This document shows positions 63,684 through 64,000 of a DNA stretch of 64,000 nt, piece after piece (the first letter of the stretch is position 1; each line of letters begins with the position of its first letter). The notes beneath the pieces are model-generated. The model worked only from the letters and a program-made list of their open reading frames with translations, searched no databases and was not told the DNA's origin. The translations under genes were made by a program, and so were the position numbers. This stretch comes from Boesenbergia rotunda (Eukaryota > Streptophyta > Magnoliopsida > Zingiberales > Zingiberaceae), in contig JAGFNQ010002581.1 in NCBI GenBank assembly GCA_024364735.1, positions 239,691 through 303,690 of the forward strand, given 5' to 3'.

Positions 63684-64000
63684 CGTGCGAAGCACGTATT
63701 TATTTATTTTTTGTATGGGATACAAAATTTAGAGTAGTTTATGATTCTGTAATTTTTCTAATTTTTAGGATTTTATGAGTATTTTTCTCGTAGAGGCGAA
63801 GCAACGAGTGCGAAGCACTTGTACACTTCGACCACCGAGAAAAACTTCTCCGAAACGGCAAGTTTCGCCCAAATAGATTTTGGGACAGCGGGTTAGGCAC
63901 TGTTAGATCGCGATACAACACTCACGAAATTAATTTCGTGAGTAGGGGCGCCGCCCCTAACCCCGCAAGGGGCTTGTCACGTGATTGTGCCCGAAACCCA
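63684..64000 (+). other. E13 leader with strong palindromes
   Basis: No gene. GTGCGAAGCAC words occur at 63685 and 63808. At 63920-63943 there is a perfect 24-base palindrome (ACTCACGAAATT and its complement). TAGGGGCG-C-CGCCCCTA follows at 63943-63959, then CCCC-GCAA-GGGG at 63961-63972. Confidence 0.75.

Larger units (their letters stand above)
61739..64000 (+). mobile_element. E13: Copia-type element, 5' LTR and leader, runs off window
   Basis: The 5' LTR is 61739-63668, TGTTAGTGAGAGCCC...AACCCAACA, 1930 bp. Primer site GTGGTATCAGAGCCA follows at 63669-63683, then 317 bp of leader to the window end. No coding part is visible. Superfamily is inferred from the TGTTAG/CCAACA ends and the adjacent primer site; it is not proven. 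The expected left duplication is GTCTT (61734-61738). Confidence 0.85.

Overview
This is a 64-kb window of plant nuclear DNA made almost entirely of retrotransposons inserted into one another. The evidence is Ty1/Copia, chromodomain Ty3/Gypsy and RNase-H-bearing plant LINE proteins, initiator-tRNA-Met primer sites, and fragments of one plant FAR1/FRS-type gene. There are no bacterial features. The organism is a flowering plant with a repeat-rich genome; a monocot is possible but is only an impression from element style. No intact single-copy host gene is visible.

Left nest, 1-25743. A FAR1/FRS-like pseudogene (minus strand, pieces at 25057-25314, 23672-23783 and 22856-23144) is split by three elements: a SIRE/Maximus-like Copia on + (E1, 1160-22855), a TRIM-like element (E5, 23143-23671) and a SIRE-type solo LTR (E6, 23784-25056). 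E1 is itself split by a Copia LTR (E0, 1-1159) and by a minus-strand Copia (E2, 4758-19842, target duplication GATGT). The 5' LTR of E2 holds an opposite-facing solo LTR (E3, 11252-19564, duplication TGTAA). E3 holds a 5'-truncated LINE (E4, 11584-17763).

Right nest, 25744-64000. An unidentified LTR start (E7) is cut by a minus-strand Copia of the E2 type (E8). E8 is cut by a non-autonomous SIRE-like element (E9, 28385-37036, duplication CTATC) and then by a Tekay/Del-like chromodomain Gypsy (E10, from 39381). The gag zinc knuckle of E10 is split by a second non-autonomous SIRE-like element (E11, 43081-52410, duplication ACATG). The 3' LTR of E10 contains a collapsed Gypsy (E12, 57114-60896, duplication TAAAT) and the 5' end of another Copia element (E13, from 61739).

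Most notable system. E9 and E11 are two independent insertions with the same architecture. Each has a gag gene, and pol is replaced by a cassette on the same strand: TTGAC-rich repeats, GGGCGCC palindrome arrays, a TATA box, a 20-nt first exon (MPPRA...), an intron of about 82-86 nt, and a protein of about 387 residues ('ORF-X') that is not a retroviral enzyme. The internal promoter uses the same GGGCGCC motif variant as that element's own LTR. The LTRs also carry a tandem array of two alternating hairpins that share the loop AGTCCTTC.
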